Notes: a model not told the origin generated them from the sequence alone. 46,630 bases of DNA from Nostoc sp. 106C (GCF_002154725.1 NZ_MTAW01000046.1:1-46630), one strand, 5' to 3'; shown: positions 1 through 9,804, numbered from the stretch's first letter. Program-made: numbers and translations.

Positions 1-2
1 CC

Positions 3-545
3 AATGAAAAAGTACCTCTAGGTATAGGCCTTCAAGGAAAGCATCAAGGTGAACTTATCGATTTACGGCAAGTCAAAACTAAGGTTAAAGCGGAGTTTGT
101 CATTAACAGAGAAGCTGCTTACGACAACTTAGTTGGCTTCTTTCAAGTAAATGATGAGAATGGAGGTATTGATAGCGATGGCGACGGAAAAATTGATTTC
201 CGTCCTGGGGATGCAGGCTACATTAAAGCCATGCTTCGCTCTCGTGTTGAGGGTATTGATTTGAAGGTGAATAACCAAGGTAAAGCTACTTTCACTGGCA
301 GTTTTGAATCAGGTTGGCTTTTTGCACCTTTTGTTATTGCTAATAGCACTGTAGAAGCAATTTTAAGTAGTAATTCTAATGACTTAGCAGTTTTCAGTCC
401 ATTCTTAGGCGCAAATTCTGACAAAAACAATCATGTTCGGCTACTAGGCAATAACTGCTTTGGCTTTGAGGATCAAGCAGGAATTGGCAGCGATTGGGAT
501 TATAACGATTTAATTGTTCAAGTCAAATTGACTGTGGATACTTGA
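3..545 (+). CDS. DUF4114 domain protein, 3' part (5' end outside window)
   Basis: The frame is open from the left edge, so this is the C-terminal ~180 residues of a longer protein whose start lies outside. Near the beginning is an acidic DSDGDGKIDFRPGD stretch resembling a Ca-binding loop, followed by a beta-rich region. The C-terminus has the phenylalanine/glycine-rich GFEDQ...SDWDYNDL pattern typical of DUF4114, a domain found at the C-terminus of large secreted or surface proteins of cyanobacteria, often with Ca-binding repeats. The exact function is unknown; extracellular location is inferred from the family. The gene ends in front of a strong hairpin shared with the convergent porin gene. 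Confidence 0.8.
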   Translation, partial: NEKVPLGIGLQGKHQGELIDLRQVKTKVKAEFVINREAAYDNLVGFFQVNDENGGIDSDGDGKIDFRPGDAGYIKAMLRSRVEGIDLKVNNQGKATFTGSFESGWLFAPFVIANSTVEAILSSNSNDLAVFSPFLGANSDKNNHVRLLGNNCFGFEDQAGIGSDWDYNDLIVQVKLTVDT

Positions 546-639
546 ATCTTATTTAAGTTGTGAGATTTTTCGTGTTCATACAGCGTTTTTGACAAGAGAA
601 GACATCCTTTGGCAGCAGTTATACCAAGTTGAAATTTAG

Positions 640-666
640 GGGCGGGGTTTTCCCGCCCTTTATTTT
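640..666. terminator. Bidirectional rho-independent-type terminator
   Basis: A perfect 7-bp stem GGGCGGG/CCCGCCC (640-646 with 652-658) with a GTTTT loop is followed on the plus strand by TTTATTTT. It lies between the convergent DUF4114 and porin genes and touches the porin stop codon, so it can serve both strands. Confidence 0.75.
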
Positions 667-2347
667 AGAAGGTGAAAGTAGTTCTCAATGTCCCAATAAC
701 GGCATTATCGCTATTAACAGCTTGCCCAGGATTGGTTAACCAAATCACACCAGGAGTAATAGAAATGTTGTCAGTGACCCGATACTTGTAGAAGCCTTCA
801 ATATGGTAAGGGCGATCGCCACCTACACTACCTAAGTAGGGTTGGGCACCTGCAAAAATTCCTAAAAGGTTACCTTTTTTACCTAAATCTGGCAAAGCTA
901 CCCCAACTCCGTAACTCCAAACTTCACCATTATTATTGGCTACTAAATCGGTAATATCGCTGTAAAGTACAAAGCCACTAATCGAGAGTTTATCGCTAGG
1001 TTTGAAAGCTGCCTCAAAACCGTAGGAGTTACTTTCATATGGATTCCCACCACCGACAAAGTTGGCTTGGGAAGTACCAACTACAGGAGTGCTATAGGAG
1101 CCAAAATCAAATAAAGCACTATTTGCACCATGATATCCGTGGACATAGGTAGCAGCTAAGGTCAGGCGATCGCCAACGTTCAGGTTTAATTGGGCTAAAG
1201 CTGCATAGTTACCTTCAAATAAACCTGCATTTACTGCTGGGCTGTTCGCTTGGGAGGCCAAGTAACCCAAGGTTACTGAAGGTTTGAAAGTACTGTTAGC
1301 ACTACCAAATACTAAGTTAACGCCTGCGCCTGCACCACCACCAATCCGGTAAATTGGGCTTTCAGAAGCAAAGGTAGACAAAGCACCATTACCACCATCA
1401 AAATCTTCAAAGTATGGGTTGACGGTAGGAACGTAATCGCTGTGAATACCACCACTAGCTGCTATGTATACTTGGGAGTTGCCAATTGGAAAGTAGTATG
1501 ACAACCAGTCGATGAAAACACTGTTATTGGTACTAGGGGTGATGTTAAAGCTTTGAGTACTTTCAGCTGTGCCATTTGGCAAAGTCAATCCAATTGCATT
1601 ACCAGTAGCAAGCCTAGTGTGCAATGTATCTTTACCTGTGAAGCTAGTTTGTAAGTCTAAACGTACCCTGTTTTGGAAGACAGTGTTGTTGTTGTCGTTG
1701 CTGCCAAAGTTATCGGTAACAGCAAAAATTGCCTCACCAACCAACTTGGTTGTAGTAGAAAATTGATGTGCTTCTAGTTCAGCAGTACGCGCTTCTAGAG
1801 AATCTACTCGACCGCGTAATGTTGCTAGTTCTGCGGAGAATTCTTCTTGCAAACGCTGGAGGGTGGCTAAATCTTGTTTTGTCACCAAGTCAGCAGTTGC
1901 TGTAGCAATCAGTTCATTAACTCTATCTAAACAAGCATTCAAACCTGCGGCAAATTCATAACGGGTTAAAGCACGGTTCCCACGATAAGTACCGTTGGGA
2001 TAGCCAGCGATACAACCATATCGCTCAACTAGAGACTGCAATGCTTGAAATGCCCAATCGGTTGGCTGTACGTCAGAGAACTGAGAAACTGACGTAACCT
2101 GAGACATTGAGCTTTGATTATCAGCTTCAGTTTCTAAAACTTTATTGTCATCAGGCTTGATTTGGGCAATTAACTGCTGATTAACTTTTGGTTGGTCTGT
2201 TGCAATGGCAGCAGCACTAGCCATTTTTGATGCTTTGCTTTCAGAATTATCTAACTTTTCAGCAGCCATGACATTGGCTGAAAGCAACACATTTGCACCC
2301 AAAACAACTGGAAATAGCGCCAGATTTGTCCAAAATATACGAGACAT
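665..2347 (-). CDS. SLH-domain OprB-family outer-membrane porin
   Basis: Cyanobacterial outer-membrane porin of 560 aa. The order is: signal peptide (MSRIFWTNLALF... ending at about ANVMAA), a linker, an SLH domain beginning FSDVQPTDWAFQAL and ending in TRYEFAAGLNACL, a short coiled coil (LVTKQDLATLQ...AELEA), and an OprB/carbohydrate-selective beta-barrel finishing with aromatic TLRTTFTF, as expected for a barrel C-terminus. The SLH domain anchors such porins to pyrocapsular peptidoglycan; members are implicated in passage of inorganic ions and small solutes. I chose the ATG at 2347 and not the longer frame to 2425 because GAGGAG stands 9 nt upstream and the signal peptide starts there. Substrate cannot be told from sequence. 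Confidence 0.92.
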   Translation of the reverse strand: MSRIFWTNLALFPVVLGANVLLSANVMAAEKLDNSESKASKMASAAAIATDQPKVNQQLIAQIKPDDNKVLETEADNQSSMSQVTSVSQFSDVQPTDWAFQALQSLVERYGCIAGYPNGTYRGNRALTRYEFAAGLNACLDRVNELIATATADLVTKQDLATLQRLQEEFSAELATLRGRVDSLEARTAELEAHQFSTTTKLVGEAIFAVTDNFGSNDNNNTVFQNRVRLDLQTSFTGKDTLHTRLATGNAIGLTLPNGTAESTQSFNITPSTNNSVFIDWLSYYFPIGNSQVYIAASGGIHSDYVPTVNPYFEDFDGGNGALSTFASESPIYRIGGGAGAGVNLVFGSANSTFKPSVTLGYLASQANSPAVNAGLFEGNYAALAQLNLNVGDRLTLAATYVHGYHGANSALFDFGSYSTPVVGTSQANFVGGGNPYESNSYGFEAAFKPSDKLSISGFVLYSDITDLVANNNGEVWSYGVGVALPDLGKKGNLLGIFAGAQPYLGSVGGDRPYHIEGFYKYRVTDNISITPGVIWLTNPGQAVNSDNAVIGTLRTTFTF

Positions 2348-2441
2348 ATTTTCCGTTTTCTCCTCAAAGAAATACCCGGAGTTAATAGTTGCAAACAACA
2401 AATAAATCGGGTAGTCTCTGCACACCTTTAAAGTTAAATAG

Positions 2442-2469
2442 ATTACATTGTTTAGCGGTATAAAGTCAA
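2442..2469 (-). promoter_or_regulatory. Candidate sigma70-type promoter of the porin gene
   Basis: On the minus strand TTGACT (2464-2469) and TGTAAT (2442-2447) are separated by 16 bp. Each differs from the consensus by one base. This would give a leader of roughly 90 nt before the porin ATG at 2347. Inferred from sequence only. Confidence 0.45.
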
Positions 2470-3094
2470 GTAGTGGTTTATGAAGCTATCACAAAAAAAT
2501 TAATAGGGAAAGCTCTTATTTAGTCCTATTTATCCCTAGTCACAACATAATTTACCCAAATACAACTTTGGTGAAGGGATGTTAATAGTTGTTTTCATTC
2601 AAAGTCACGAAGTTGAGGGCTTTTTGCTTACTACTTAATGCAGAACAAATATCTTTCTGTTGTATAGTATTTGTCTTTATTATCATAAATTCATTTTTTA
2701 TATGCAGAATATTTACAATTTTCATGCGCAAAATTCATGATTTTCATGCAAACTTATCAAAAGAATATTTCTGTAACAAAAATTACAAAAAATTAAAAAA
2801 CCAAATAAATATATGAAAAATTAAAATAACACTTATAGGAATCCGATTTGATTCTTGAACTTACAAAGTAGAGTTAGGGAAAAGGGAACAGGTGAAGCAG
2901 CAGAATCCTTTGATGTTTAGCTGGTTGGTTCTCGGGACTCAATGAAACTATTACAAGATCAGGAACTGAGCAAATCTTGTTGGTAGACAGGTTGCTTTAA
3001 TAGTGCTTGGGAATTCTATCCTAGCGATCGCTGATTTTAAGTATTTGATGAGCTATCACACCAAAACAGTAGTGATTAGGAAGCGATCGCACTT
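2470..3094. other. Gene-free AT-rich intergenic region
   Basis: Between the porin promoter and the end of the receiver-kinase gene. It is strongly AT-rich around 2640-2840 and carries two GCGATCGC (HIP1) octamers near 3023 and 3082. I see no convincing gene, RNA or terminator. The short open frames here lack ribosome sites and recognisable domains. Confidence 0.5.
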
Positions 3095-4246
3095 CTACCC
3101 CCCTGAACGGGTACTACAAAGATCTAAAACAAGGTGGGAAGAGATTGTAACTGTAAACGATGTGCCAATGCCGACTTTACTTTCAACGGTAATCTTTCCT
3201 TGATGAGCATCCACACACTTTTTGACAATGGATAACCCTAATCCCGTGCCAGGAATGTTGCTGACATTGATTCCTCGATGAAAGGGTGTAAATAGTTTTG
3301 CCAAATCTTGATTTGTTAACCCAATTCCTTGGTCTTGAATATGGAATTGAACATAATCTAACTCACACCGTAACTCGAATTTCACTTTACTACCTTCTGG
3401 AGAGTATTTCATGGCATTCTCCAGTAAGTTGGTCAGGATATGTTGCAATAATTTGGGATCAAGCTCATAAAAAAGATGTGCTGTTTCTTCGCATCCCGAA
3501 ACGGTCAAAACCAATCTATCTCTATTTTGAGAACGGGATTGCAGATCTTCTACCAGGCTGAAGCAGAACTGGTAAATATTGATGAGTGTTGGTTGACATT
3601 GAAACTGCTCTTGTTCTACTTGACCCAAAACTAAAACATCTGTAATTAGTTGCGCCATGTGCTTGATAGCTGCTTTACCCCGTTGAATATGAGCCAGTCG
3701 CTTTTGAGGAGTTAGTGAATCCGGCTGTTCAAAGAGTTCCAGTGTTACAAGTAGAGAACTTAACGGATTGCGAAATTCATGGGAAACAATGGAGACGAAT
3801 TGAGATTTGAGTTCGTTAAGCTGTTTTTCTTTCTCCAGTGCTTGCCGTACGGCTTGCTCGGCTAGATGGTTAGCCAAGGCTACTTGGATAGCAATTATCA
3901 GATCCTGTTCCTCAAAAGGTTTAACGATATAGCCATAAGGATGCGTAGCGATCGCCTGCTTTAATGTTGCCTCATCAGCATGGGCAGTCAAAAACACAAC
4001 AGGTAGATGAAACTGTTGATGAATTTGGTCTGCTGCTTCAATCCCGCTTTTGTCGCCTTGCAGGTAAATATCCATCAACACCAGATCGGGTTTGGTTGCG
4101 GCAACAAGCTCTAAAGCTTTTTCGGCAGAATTAGCTGTCCCAGACACGCTGTAGCCTAACTTGTTCAGATGTTGTTTGATATCTAGAGCAATCACCCACT
4201 CATCCTCGACAATTAAGATAGTAGGGCTAGAAGAATGTTGCGCCAT
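3095..4246 (-). CDS. Receiver-histidine kinase hybrid (REC-HisKA-HATPase)
   Basis: Cytoplasmic two-component protein of 383 aa. Residues 5-125 form a receiver with acidic pocket VEDE, phospho-acceptor Asp59 (LVLMDI) and Lys109 (YIVKPF). A short coiled coil leads to HisKA with His156 (VSHEFRNPL), then a HATPase_c domain with N box ENAMKYSPEG and G boxes DQGIGL and GTGLGLSIV. All catalytic residues are present. The receiver is of the kind usually paired with HisKA_2/HWE kinases (MDIYLQG..SGIEAA). Only 1 nt separates its ATG from the stop of the upstream 1257-aa kinase, so the two are almost surely co-translated, and the upstream kinase is the likely phosphodonor. The output is unknown. Confidence 0.92.
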   Translation of the reverse strand: MAQHSSSPTILIVEDEWVIALDIKQHLNKLGYSVSGTANSAEKALELVAATKPDLVLMDIYLQGDKSGIEAADQIHQQFHLPVVFLTAHADEATLKQAIATHPYGYIVKPFEEQDLIIAIQVALANHLAEQAVRQALEKEKQLNELKSQFVSIVSHEFRNPLSSLLVTLELFEQPDSLTPQKRLAHIQRGKAAIKHMAQLITDVLVLGQVEQEQFQCQPTLINIYQFCFSLVEDLQSRSQNRDRLVLTVSGCEETAHLFYELDPKLLQHILTNLLENAMKYSPEGSKVKFELRCELDYVQFHIQDQGIGLTNQDLAKLFTPFHRGINVSNIPGTGLGLSIVKKCVDAHQGKITVESKVGIGTSFTVTISSHLVLDLCSTRSGG

Positions 4247-4247
4247 A

Positions 4248-7200
4248 TTACAACCTTTTTCGCAAGAGAATCTTGAACTGAGTGCCTCTTTGCCTATCTA
4301 GTTGCAGCGTACCTCCAAGTTGTTCTGTTAACCCGTGTATAAGTTGCATTCCCAGTGAAGTTGTATACTGAGGATCGATATGAGCAGGTATTCCAATTCC
4401 ATTATCTTTGACAACCAGACAATAATATTCAGGATCATCCAGCCAGAATTGCAAGATAATTTCGCCTTGTTGGTTGGGAAAAGCATACTTCAAGGCATTA
4501 GAAATTAGCTCATTGATGATTAAGCCGCAAGGAACAGCTGTATCTAGATCTAATTCCAGATCTGCTACTTCTAGGAAAACACGGATAAATGATTTATTAC
4601 AGGTATAGGAACGAACTAAATCATTGACAAGGTGTTGAACATAGCTTGCAAAGTTAATGCGGGCAAGGTTTTCAGAACGATAGAGCCGTTCGTGAACGAG
4701 TGCCATCGTTTTGACCCGACGCTGGCTTTCGCTAAGTAACTTCAATACGGCAGGGTCGTCAATGCTGCTGGCTTGCAGACTTAACAAGCTAGAAACCATT
4801 TGCATGTTGTTCTTGACTCTGTGATAAACCTCGCGCAATAAAACTTCTTTTTCTTTGAGAGATGCTCGGATTTGTTCTTCAATTTGCCGACGTTCGTGCA
4901 GTTCAATTTGCAGTTGCTTGTAGAGTTCAGACTGCTGAATAGCGATCGCCAATTGGTTTGATATCTGCTGCAACAGTTCCATCTCCCAAGACTGCCAATG
5001 GCGAGGAGCTGCATTTTGGTAGACTGCTAACAAGCCCCAAAGATGATCTCCAGAGAAAATAGGAGCGATCGCATAGGCTCTGGCTTGAAACTGTTCTAGA
5101 AGCGCAATATGACAATGCTGGTGTCCAACGGTGTAAATATCGCTAACGGCAAAGGTTTCATGATTTTTGTAGCGTCCTCCTTGAGTTGCTTGCAAATGAG
5201 TATCTTCCCAAACTTTTTGAAAGTCGGGTTTAACCAGTTTGACCCAACCTGGAGCGACTGACTCCACGATAAAACTGCCACTCCAATCGGAATTAAAGCG
5301 ATACACAGCAACCCGATCGGCTTGCAATGTTTGCCTAATTTCAGTTACGGCAGTTGTGAGGATAGCATCTAAATCTAGAGACTGACGAATTTCCTGGGTA
5401 ACGAGCCGGAGCACCTGCTCAAGTCTTGCTTGCTGGCGTAGAGCTGCTTCTGCTTGTTTGCGAGCACTCACGTCTAGCAAAACTCCATGCCAAGCAAAAG
5501 CTCCGTTCTCTCGTGGTTCAACTTGAGAATTGATTTGCACCCATTTGAGTTTGCCAGAGGGCGTAAACATGCGATATTCCATGAAAAAAGGTTCTAGGTT
5601 CTGGATGCAACGGGTCATTATGGCAGCGCGAGTAGGCAAATCCTCAGGATGAATTAGCTTGAGTATAGAGGCAGCATCTTGCATTGCTTGCTCTGCTGTT
5701 ACCTCGATGATTGATTTACAAGCTGGACTGATGTATTCAAACCAACTGTAGCCATTGGCTTCCTGAACCATCGTGTAGACCACTGCGGAAATCTTGCTAA
5801 AATTCTGCAACCACCTTTCGCTGCGTCGTAAAGCGGCTTCTGCCTGTTTGCGATTGGTGATATCCATTGCAATTCCTGTTAACCTCACAGGTTGTCCCTG
5901 CTTGTCCAGCACACAAGCACCTCGTGCGTATACCCAATGAATACTGGCATCTCTTCGTATTTGCCTATACTCTACTTCATAAGAAGAACCTTGCTCGATC
6001 ACTTGCCGTGTTTGTTGCACAACATATTCGCGATCGTCAGGATGAACGCAACTCAAGAACAACTCGAAGGTTGGGTAAGGACTCACTACTTCTTTGTTTT
6101 GATCGAGAACACGTCCTTGAGCATCGCTTTGAAAGCCAAATAGCTCATATTCTTCAGGCGACCACTGGACGATCTTCGTCTGTAGATTCAAGTTCCAAGT
6201 TCCCATCTTGGCAGCAGAGAGTGCCATCTTAAGTTGGGCAGTACGTTCCTGAACTCGCTGTTCTAATTGCTGGTTAAGTTCTTGCAATGCAGCTTCGGCA
6301 CGCTGACGTTCGCTCAGTTCTTGTTGCACCTGTTGATAGAGTTGTGCTTGCTGAATAGCGATCGCTAACTGATCTGCTACTTTATGAGCAAGTTCTACCT
6401 CGTCCTCTTTCCAAGGAGCTTCTTCAACAGGCTTTGACAGCGATAAGCTACCCCAAATTGTATCGTTTACGACGATAGGTGTTAACAACCAAGCAGGAGG
6501 ACGAATCTGGGCAATTTTTTGGTTAATTGGATCGTTAATGCTATCCATGCCATCTATGCGCACCACTTGGAGTTGCTTTAGCTGTGCAGCGAAGGGATTG
6601 CCCTCATCGGGAATTTCTAAACCTGTTATATCGGTTAGCGATGCATCCTTGCAATCAGATGCTAGAGTCTGCCAGCATTGGCGTTCTGGGAAATACTGCA
6701 CGATAGAAGTTCGATGAACTCCCAATAATTCGGTGAGTTCAGCCATTGCTGTGGAGAAGATCGTCGATAAATCCAGGGAACTGCGAATGCTTTGAACTAC
6801 CCGATTTAGAGTTTGCTCTTGCTTTGCCTGACGCTGTAAGGCAATTTCGGCTGCTTTGCGATCGGTAACATCGCGCGAAATACACAGTATCGACTTAATC
6901 AGGTTTTCACGAGTCAGTTCAGGTGCGATCGCCATTTCAAAGGAACGTGTTCCGTTAAGTGTCAGAGTTTCAAATTCAATGATCTGTTTTTGACCCGTTG
7001 TCAGTAGTGCTTGGGCAGCAGCTTCCCAGGTGTTGACCATAGCCTCTGGCAATCCTAATTCACGACAGGTTTTGCCCAAAAACACTTCTGCCGGAATTCC
7101 TGTGAGTTCTGTTAGGGCTGGACTAGTATAAAGATGTCGCAGTTGAGTATCAAAGCGCTCGATAATATCAGGAGAATTTTCTACCAGGGTTTGGTAAAGT

Positions 7201-8021
7201 TGTTGCGACTCTTGCAGAGCAGTTTCGATGGCTTTACGAGCAGAAATATCTGTGACGAAGCCCTCTAAACAGAGGAGTTCGCCACTGTCTGAAAATATGC
7301 CCCTTCCTCGTTCCCAAACCCATTTCTGGATTCCTGATTTCGTAATAATACGATACTCACACTCATAGGATTGCTGGAGTTCCACTGCTCTCTGAACCTT
7401 TTTCCAGACCGGATCTCGGTCGTCGGGATGAATTTCCTGTCCACAAGAAATCGTGCGTTCAATGAGATACTCTTCTTGTCGATAGCCTGTAATGCTAAAT
7501 ACTCCCTCACTGATAAATTCCGGGGTATAGTCAGGGTCATTAGTAACTCTGTACACATAACCAGATAGATTACTAATCAAAGTAGATAAGCGGCGTTCGC
7601 TTCTTTGTATTTGATCTGCTTGACAACGGTTTTGGGCTTTCTGCCAGACACTATTAACTGCTTGAACTAATTGAGTCATATTTTCGGGCGACTTGATGAC
7701 ATAATCATCGAATCCCGCTTTCATAGCTGCAACGGCAACTTCCTCGCTACCTGAATTTGTGAACACGATCGCAGGACAATCGCCGATCTGCGCTTTGAGA
7801 GTTCGCAAAAGATCCAGTGTGGTTGTCCACGGTAACTTATAATCGGTGATTACCAAATCAAAGTTACGGGCTGCAATCGCCTGCGCTAACTTATCAGCAT
7901 TAACAATTTCCTCAATGTGAAGCCCTGGTAAGTTCTGAGTCAGTGCTTGGACAATGAGAGCACGATCAACTGGATTACCATCGATTAGCAGAATTCGTTG
8001 CAACAACTGCTCTCGGCTCAT
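4248..8021 (-). CDS. Multi-sensor histidine kinase with CBCR-like GAF (REC-PAS-PAS-GAF-PAS-PAS-GAF-HisKA_2-HATPase)
   Basis: Soluble 1257-aa sensor kinase. Rough order: receiver 10-130 (DLVITDYKLPW); PAS 145-270 and 270-395; GAF 400-565; coiled coil; PAS 610-735 and 740-865; GAF 870-1040; HisKA_2 with His1067 (VYHRVKNNMQM); HATPase_c to the end (N box NALKYAFP). The second GAF is notable. It carries QGGRY, DIYTVG, then Cys970-His971 in HCHIALLEQF, and ends with LWGLLAVYQN. This resembles bilin-binding cyanobacteriochrome GAFs of the red/green group, so a light-sensing role is inferred. The first GAF lacks the Cys. It is the first gene of a pair with the receiver-kinase 1 nt downstream, and lies 523 bp behind the phytochrome cluster on the same strand. 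Confidence 0.92.
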   Translation of the reverse strand: MSREQLLQRILLIDGNPVDRALIVQALTQNLPGLHIEEIVNADKLAQAIAARNFDLVITDYKLPWTTTLDLLRTLKAQIGDCPAIVFTNSGSEEVAVAAMKAGFDDYVIKSPENMTQLVQAVNSVWQKAQNRCQADQIQRSERRLSTLISNLSGYVYRVTNDPDYTPEFISEGVFSITGYRQEEYLIERTISCGQEIHPDDRDPVWKKVQRAVELQQSYECEYRIITKSGIQKWVWERGRGIFSDSGELLCLEGFVTDISARKAIETALQESQQLYQTLVENSPDIIERFDTQLRHLYTSPALTELTGIPAEVFLGKTCRELGLPEAMVNTWEAAAQALLTTGQKQIIEFETLTLNGTRSFEMAIAPELTRENLIKSILCISRDVTDRKAAEIALQRQAKQEQTLNRVVQSIRSSLDLSTIFSTAMAELTELLGVHRTSIVQYFPERQCWQTLASDCKDASLTDITGLEIPDEGNPFAAQLKQLQVVRIDGMDSINDPINQKIAQIRPPAWLLTPIVVNDTIWGSLSLSKPVEEAPWKEDEVELAHKVADQLAIAIQQAQLYQQVQQELSERQRAEAALQELNQQLEQRVQERTAQLKMALSAAKMGTWNLNLQTKIVQWSPEEYELFGFQSDAQGRVLDQNKEVVSPYPTFELFLSCVHPDDREYVVQQTRQVIEQGSSYEVEYRQIRRDASIHWVYARGACVLDKQGQPVRLTGIAMDITNRKQAEAALRRSERWLQNFSKISAVVYTMVQEANGYSWFEYISPACKSIIEVTAEQAMQDAASILKLIHPEDLPTRAAIMTRCIQNLEPFFMEYRMFTPSGKLKWVQINSQVEPRENGAFAWHGVLLDVSARKQAEAALRQQARLEQVLRLVTQEIRQSLDLDAILTTAVTEIRQTLQADRVAVYRFNSDWSGSFIVESVAPGWVKLVKPDFQKVWEDTHLQATQGGRYKNHETFAVSDIYTVGHQHCHIALLEQFQARAYAIAPIFSGDHLWGLLAVYQNAAPRHWQSWEMELLQQISNQLAIAIQQSELYKQLQIELHERRQIEEQIRASLKEKEVLLREVYHRVKNNMQMVSSLLSLQASSIDDPAVLKLLSESQRRVKTMALVHERLYRSENLARINFASYVQHLVNDLVRSYTCNKSFIRVFLEVADLELDLDTAVPCGLIINELISNALKYAFPNQQGEIILQFWLDDPEYYCLVVKDNGIGIPAHIDPQYTTSLGMQLIHGLTEQLGGTLQLDRQRGTQFKILLRKRL

Positions 8022-8149
8022 GAGGTTCCAATAGCTTTAAAAAAGATATATTTGAATGCTGATACTACATCCAATTTAAGGCACATTGGGTAAATAGGTC
8101 GAAGTCAATATTTGCCCTTAGAATTAGGCAGAACAGAAGAGAGTTTTAG

Positions 8150-8395
8150 CCTTGTTTCTCCAGAAAGGCAGAGGGCAGGAGGCAGAAGAAATGCGGAGAC
8201 GCTGCGCGAACGGCATAGCTTCGCTTAAAGCTGAAAGCGTTCCCGTTCCCCGAAGGGGTTGCCGTTCGGGGTAGCCGTTGCCACAGGCTAGGCTAGGGTA
8301 GCGATGTAATCGCCTCAAACTCTGCGATTGCTTCCCTACACGGAGCCTGTTGTGAGCGGAGCGTGGCAATCTCGGTCGCAATAACAAATTTTGCT
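8150..8395. repeat. Composite interspersed palindromic repeats
   Basis: This part of the 523-bp gap between two kinase genes is GC-rich and palindrome-laden, unlike the AT-rich flanks. It contains a GGAGACGCTGCGCGAACGG unit near 8198, TTCCCCGAAGGGG, a GCCGTTCGGGG unit and further short inverted repeats. The GGAGACGCT-CGCGAACG motif recurs inside the hybrid-kinase gene near 19967-19996, so this is a dispersed family. The rest of the gap (8022-8149, 8396-8544) shows no gene; a HIP1 octamer lies near 8502. Confidence 0.6.
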
Positions 8396-8544
8396 TACCT
8401 AAGTCCTGTAAATGATGTTTTAATAGCCAGACTGTGCCAAAACTGGAAAATCTGAAGCTTGTATATGAAATACATTGTAGTTTTGAAAAACCGAGCTTAC
8501 GAGCGATCGCCTACACTCTCAAAAGTAAACTTTTACTAAGTAGA

Positions 8545-9720
8545 TTACAGTTTCAGCAACGGCAGTATGACAGTAAAGGTTGTACCTATGCCAACTTTGC
8601 TATCGAGTAAAATCTCGCCTCCATGTGCATCAACACACTTTTTGACAATTGCTAAACCTAAGCCTGTACCAGGAATAGAACCGACATTTTCTGCACGTTG
8701 GAAAGGCTGAAATAATCGTTTTTGGTCTGGTTCGGGAATGCCAATCCCCCAATCTTGAATTCGGAAAGCGATCGCATTCTTTTGACCCATTAGTTCAAAG
8801 TTTACTGTACCGCCTGGTAGGGAATACTTAATCGCATTAGTCAGCAAATTTCCCAAAATATGCCGCAGAAGGCTCTCATCCCAGACTGCATCTCTAAATT
8901 CTCCGATACTTGTAAACTCAAGCTTGAGATGCTTGTCCTTGGCAGTTATTTGAGCTTCTTCAATTAGTTGACGGCAGAAAATTTGTAAATCGAGGGAGAC
9001 GAGTTCACACTGAAGTTTACCTGAATCCGCTTGACCGATTAACGAAACCTCATCCAATAGCTGCGCCATGTTTTTGATTGCCGAGCGAATAATTTGAAAG
9101 TGAGAACTTTTCTTCTCTTTCGTTAATTTTTCATCGCTATTTTGTAGCAATCCAGCAGCTAGCAGGATCGTATTTAAGGGATTGCGGATGTCATGAGAGA
9201 TCATTGATACAAATTCGGATTTAAACTGGTTAATCTCTTGAGCTTTTACCAGTTCGGCTGTGCGTTCTTCAACCCGGTTTTCTAATGTTTTATTAGTTAC
9301 CCTTAATGATTCCAAAACTTGTTTGCGCTCGATCGCATAATGTATAGAGCGAACCAACACCTCGACATTTACCTGTCGCTTGACTAAATAATCTTGTGCC
9401 CCTTGCCGCACTGCTTCAATTGCTAGGGCTTCGTCATTGGTATTTGTGAGGACAACAATCGGTAGCCTAGGGGCATAATCAATCAGTGTTGGCAAGGATG
9501 ACAATCCTTCGCTATCAGGTAGGGTAAGATCCAACAAAATGACATCATAGGAGCACAATACCCTGTCCTTAGTTAATTCCTGGAGCGCATTCTGCAAGCG
9601 CTGAACATGAACCACACTAAAGTCTTTGGATTGGGCTTGCTTCAGAAACTCTTGTAACAATCTCGCTTCTGCTAGGTTGTCCTCAATCAACAAGATTTTT
9701 ACTGAGCCTGTAGCCATCAT
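8545..9720 (-). CDS. Receiver-histidine kinase hybrid (REC-HisKA-HATPase)
   Basis: Cytoplasmic protein of 391 aa. The receiver (about 7-130) has IEDN and phospho-acceptor Asp64 (VILLDLTLPDS) and Lys at YLVKR. A coiled coil (about 135-165) follows, then HisKA with His176 (ISHDIRNPL), then HATPase_c with N box TNAIKYSLPGG and GIGIPE, GTGLGLAIV. Catalytic residues are intact. A strong AGGAGGT lies about 11 nt before the first of two adjacent ATG codons (9720, 9717). It is 202 bp downstream of rcpA on the same strand and shares its C-terminal architecture with the 383-aa protein at 3095-4246. Its N-terminal receiver is of the Rcp-like type, so a role in phytochrome signalling is plausible but inferred. 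Confidence 0.9.
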   Translation of the reverse strand: MMATGSVKILLIEDNLAEARLLQEFLKQAQSKDFSVVHVQRLQNALQELTKDRVLCSYDVILLDLTLPDSEGLSSLPTLIDYAPRLPIVVLTNTNDEALAIEAVRQGAQDYLVKRQVNVEVLVRSIHYAIERKQVLESLRVTNKTLENRVEERTAELVKAQEINQFKSEFVSMISHDIRNPLNTILLAAGLLQNSDEKLTKEKKSSHFQIIRSAIKNMAQLLDEVSLIGQADSGKLQCELVSLDLQIFCRQLIEEAQITAKDKHLKLEFTSIGEFRDAVWDESLLRHILGNLLTNAIKYSLPGGTVNFELMGQKNAIAFRIQDWGIGIPEPDQKRLFQPFQRAENVGSIPGTGLGLAIVKKCVDAHGGEILLDSKVGIGTTFTVILPLLKL

Positions 9721-9751
9721 TTCCTGGTTCTACCTCCTCTATCTAGAAAGA

Positions 9752-9786
9752 GTGCTGAGTGCTGAGTACTGAGTCAAGAGTTATTA
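9752..9786. repeat. 7-bp tandem repeat (STRR type)
   Basis: Consecutive heptamers GTGCTGA, GTGCTGA, GTACTGA, GTCAAGA, GTTATTA in the rcpA-kinase spacer. Short tandemly repeated heptamers of this kind are characteristic of heterocystous cyanobacteria. Confidence 0.75.
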
Positions 9787-9804
9787 GTTATTTCTTCCTT
9801 GTCC

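Noticed and set aside
2589-2816. 75-aa hydrophobic plus-strand open frame
   Set aside because: Its hydrophobicity reflects AT-rich composition; no ribosome site or conserved motif.
5867-6232. 121-aa plus-strand open frame inside the multi-sensor kinase
   Set aside because: Shadow of well-conserved PAS-domain coding sequence on the opposite strand.
8124-8387. Arg/Leu-rich 87-aa minus-strand open frame
   Set aside because: It is encoded entirely by composite palindromic repeats with no ribosome site; such frames are often mis-annotated as hypothetical proteins.
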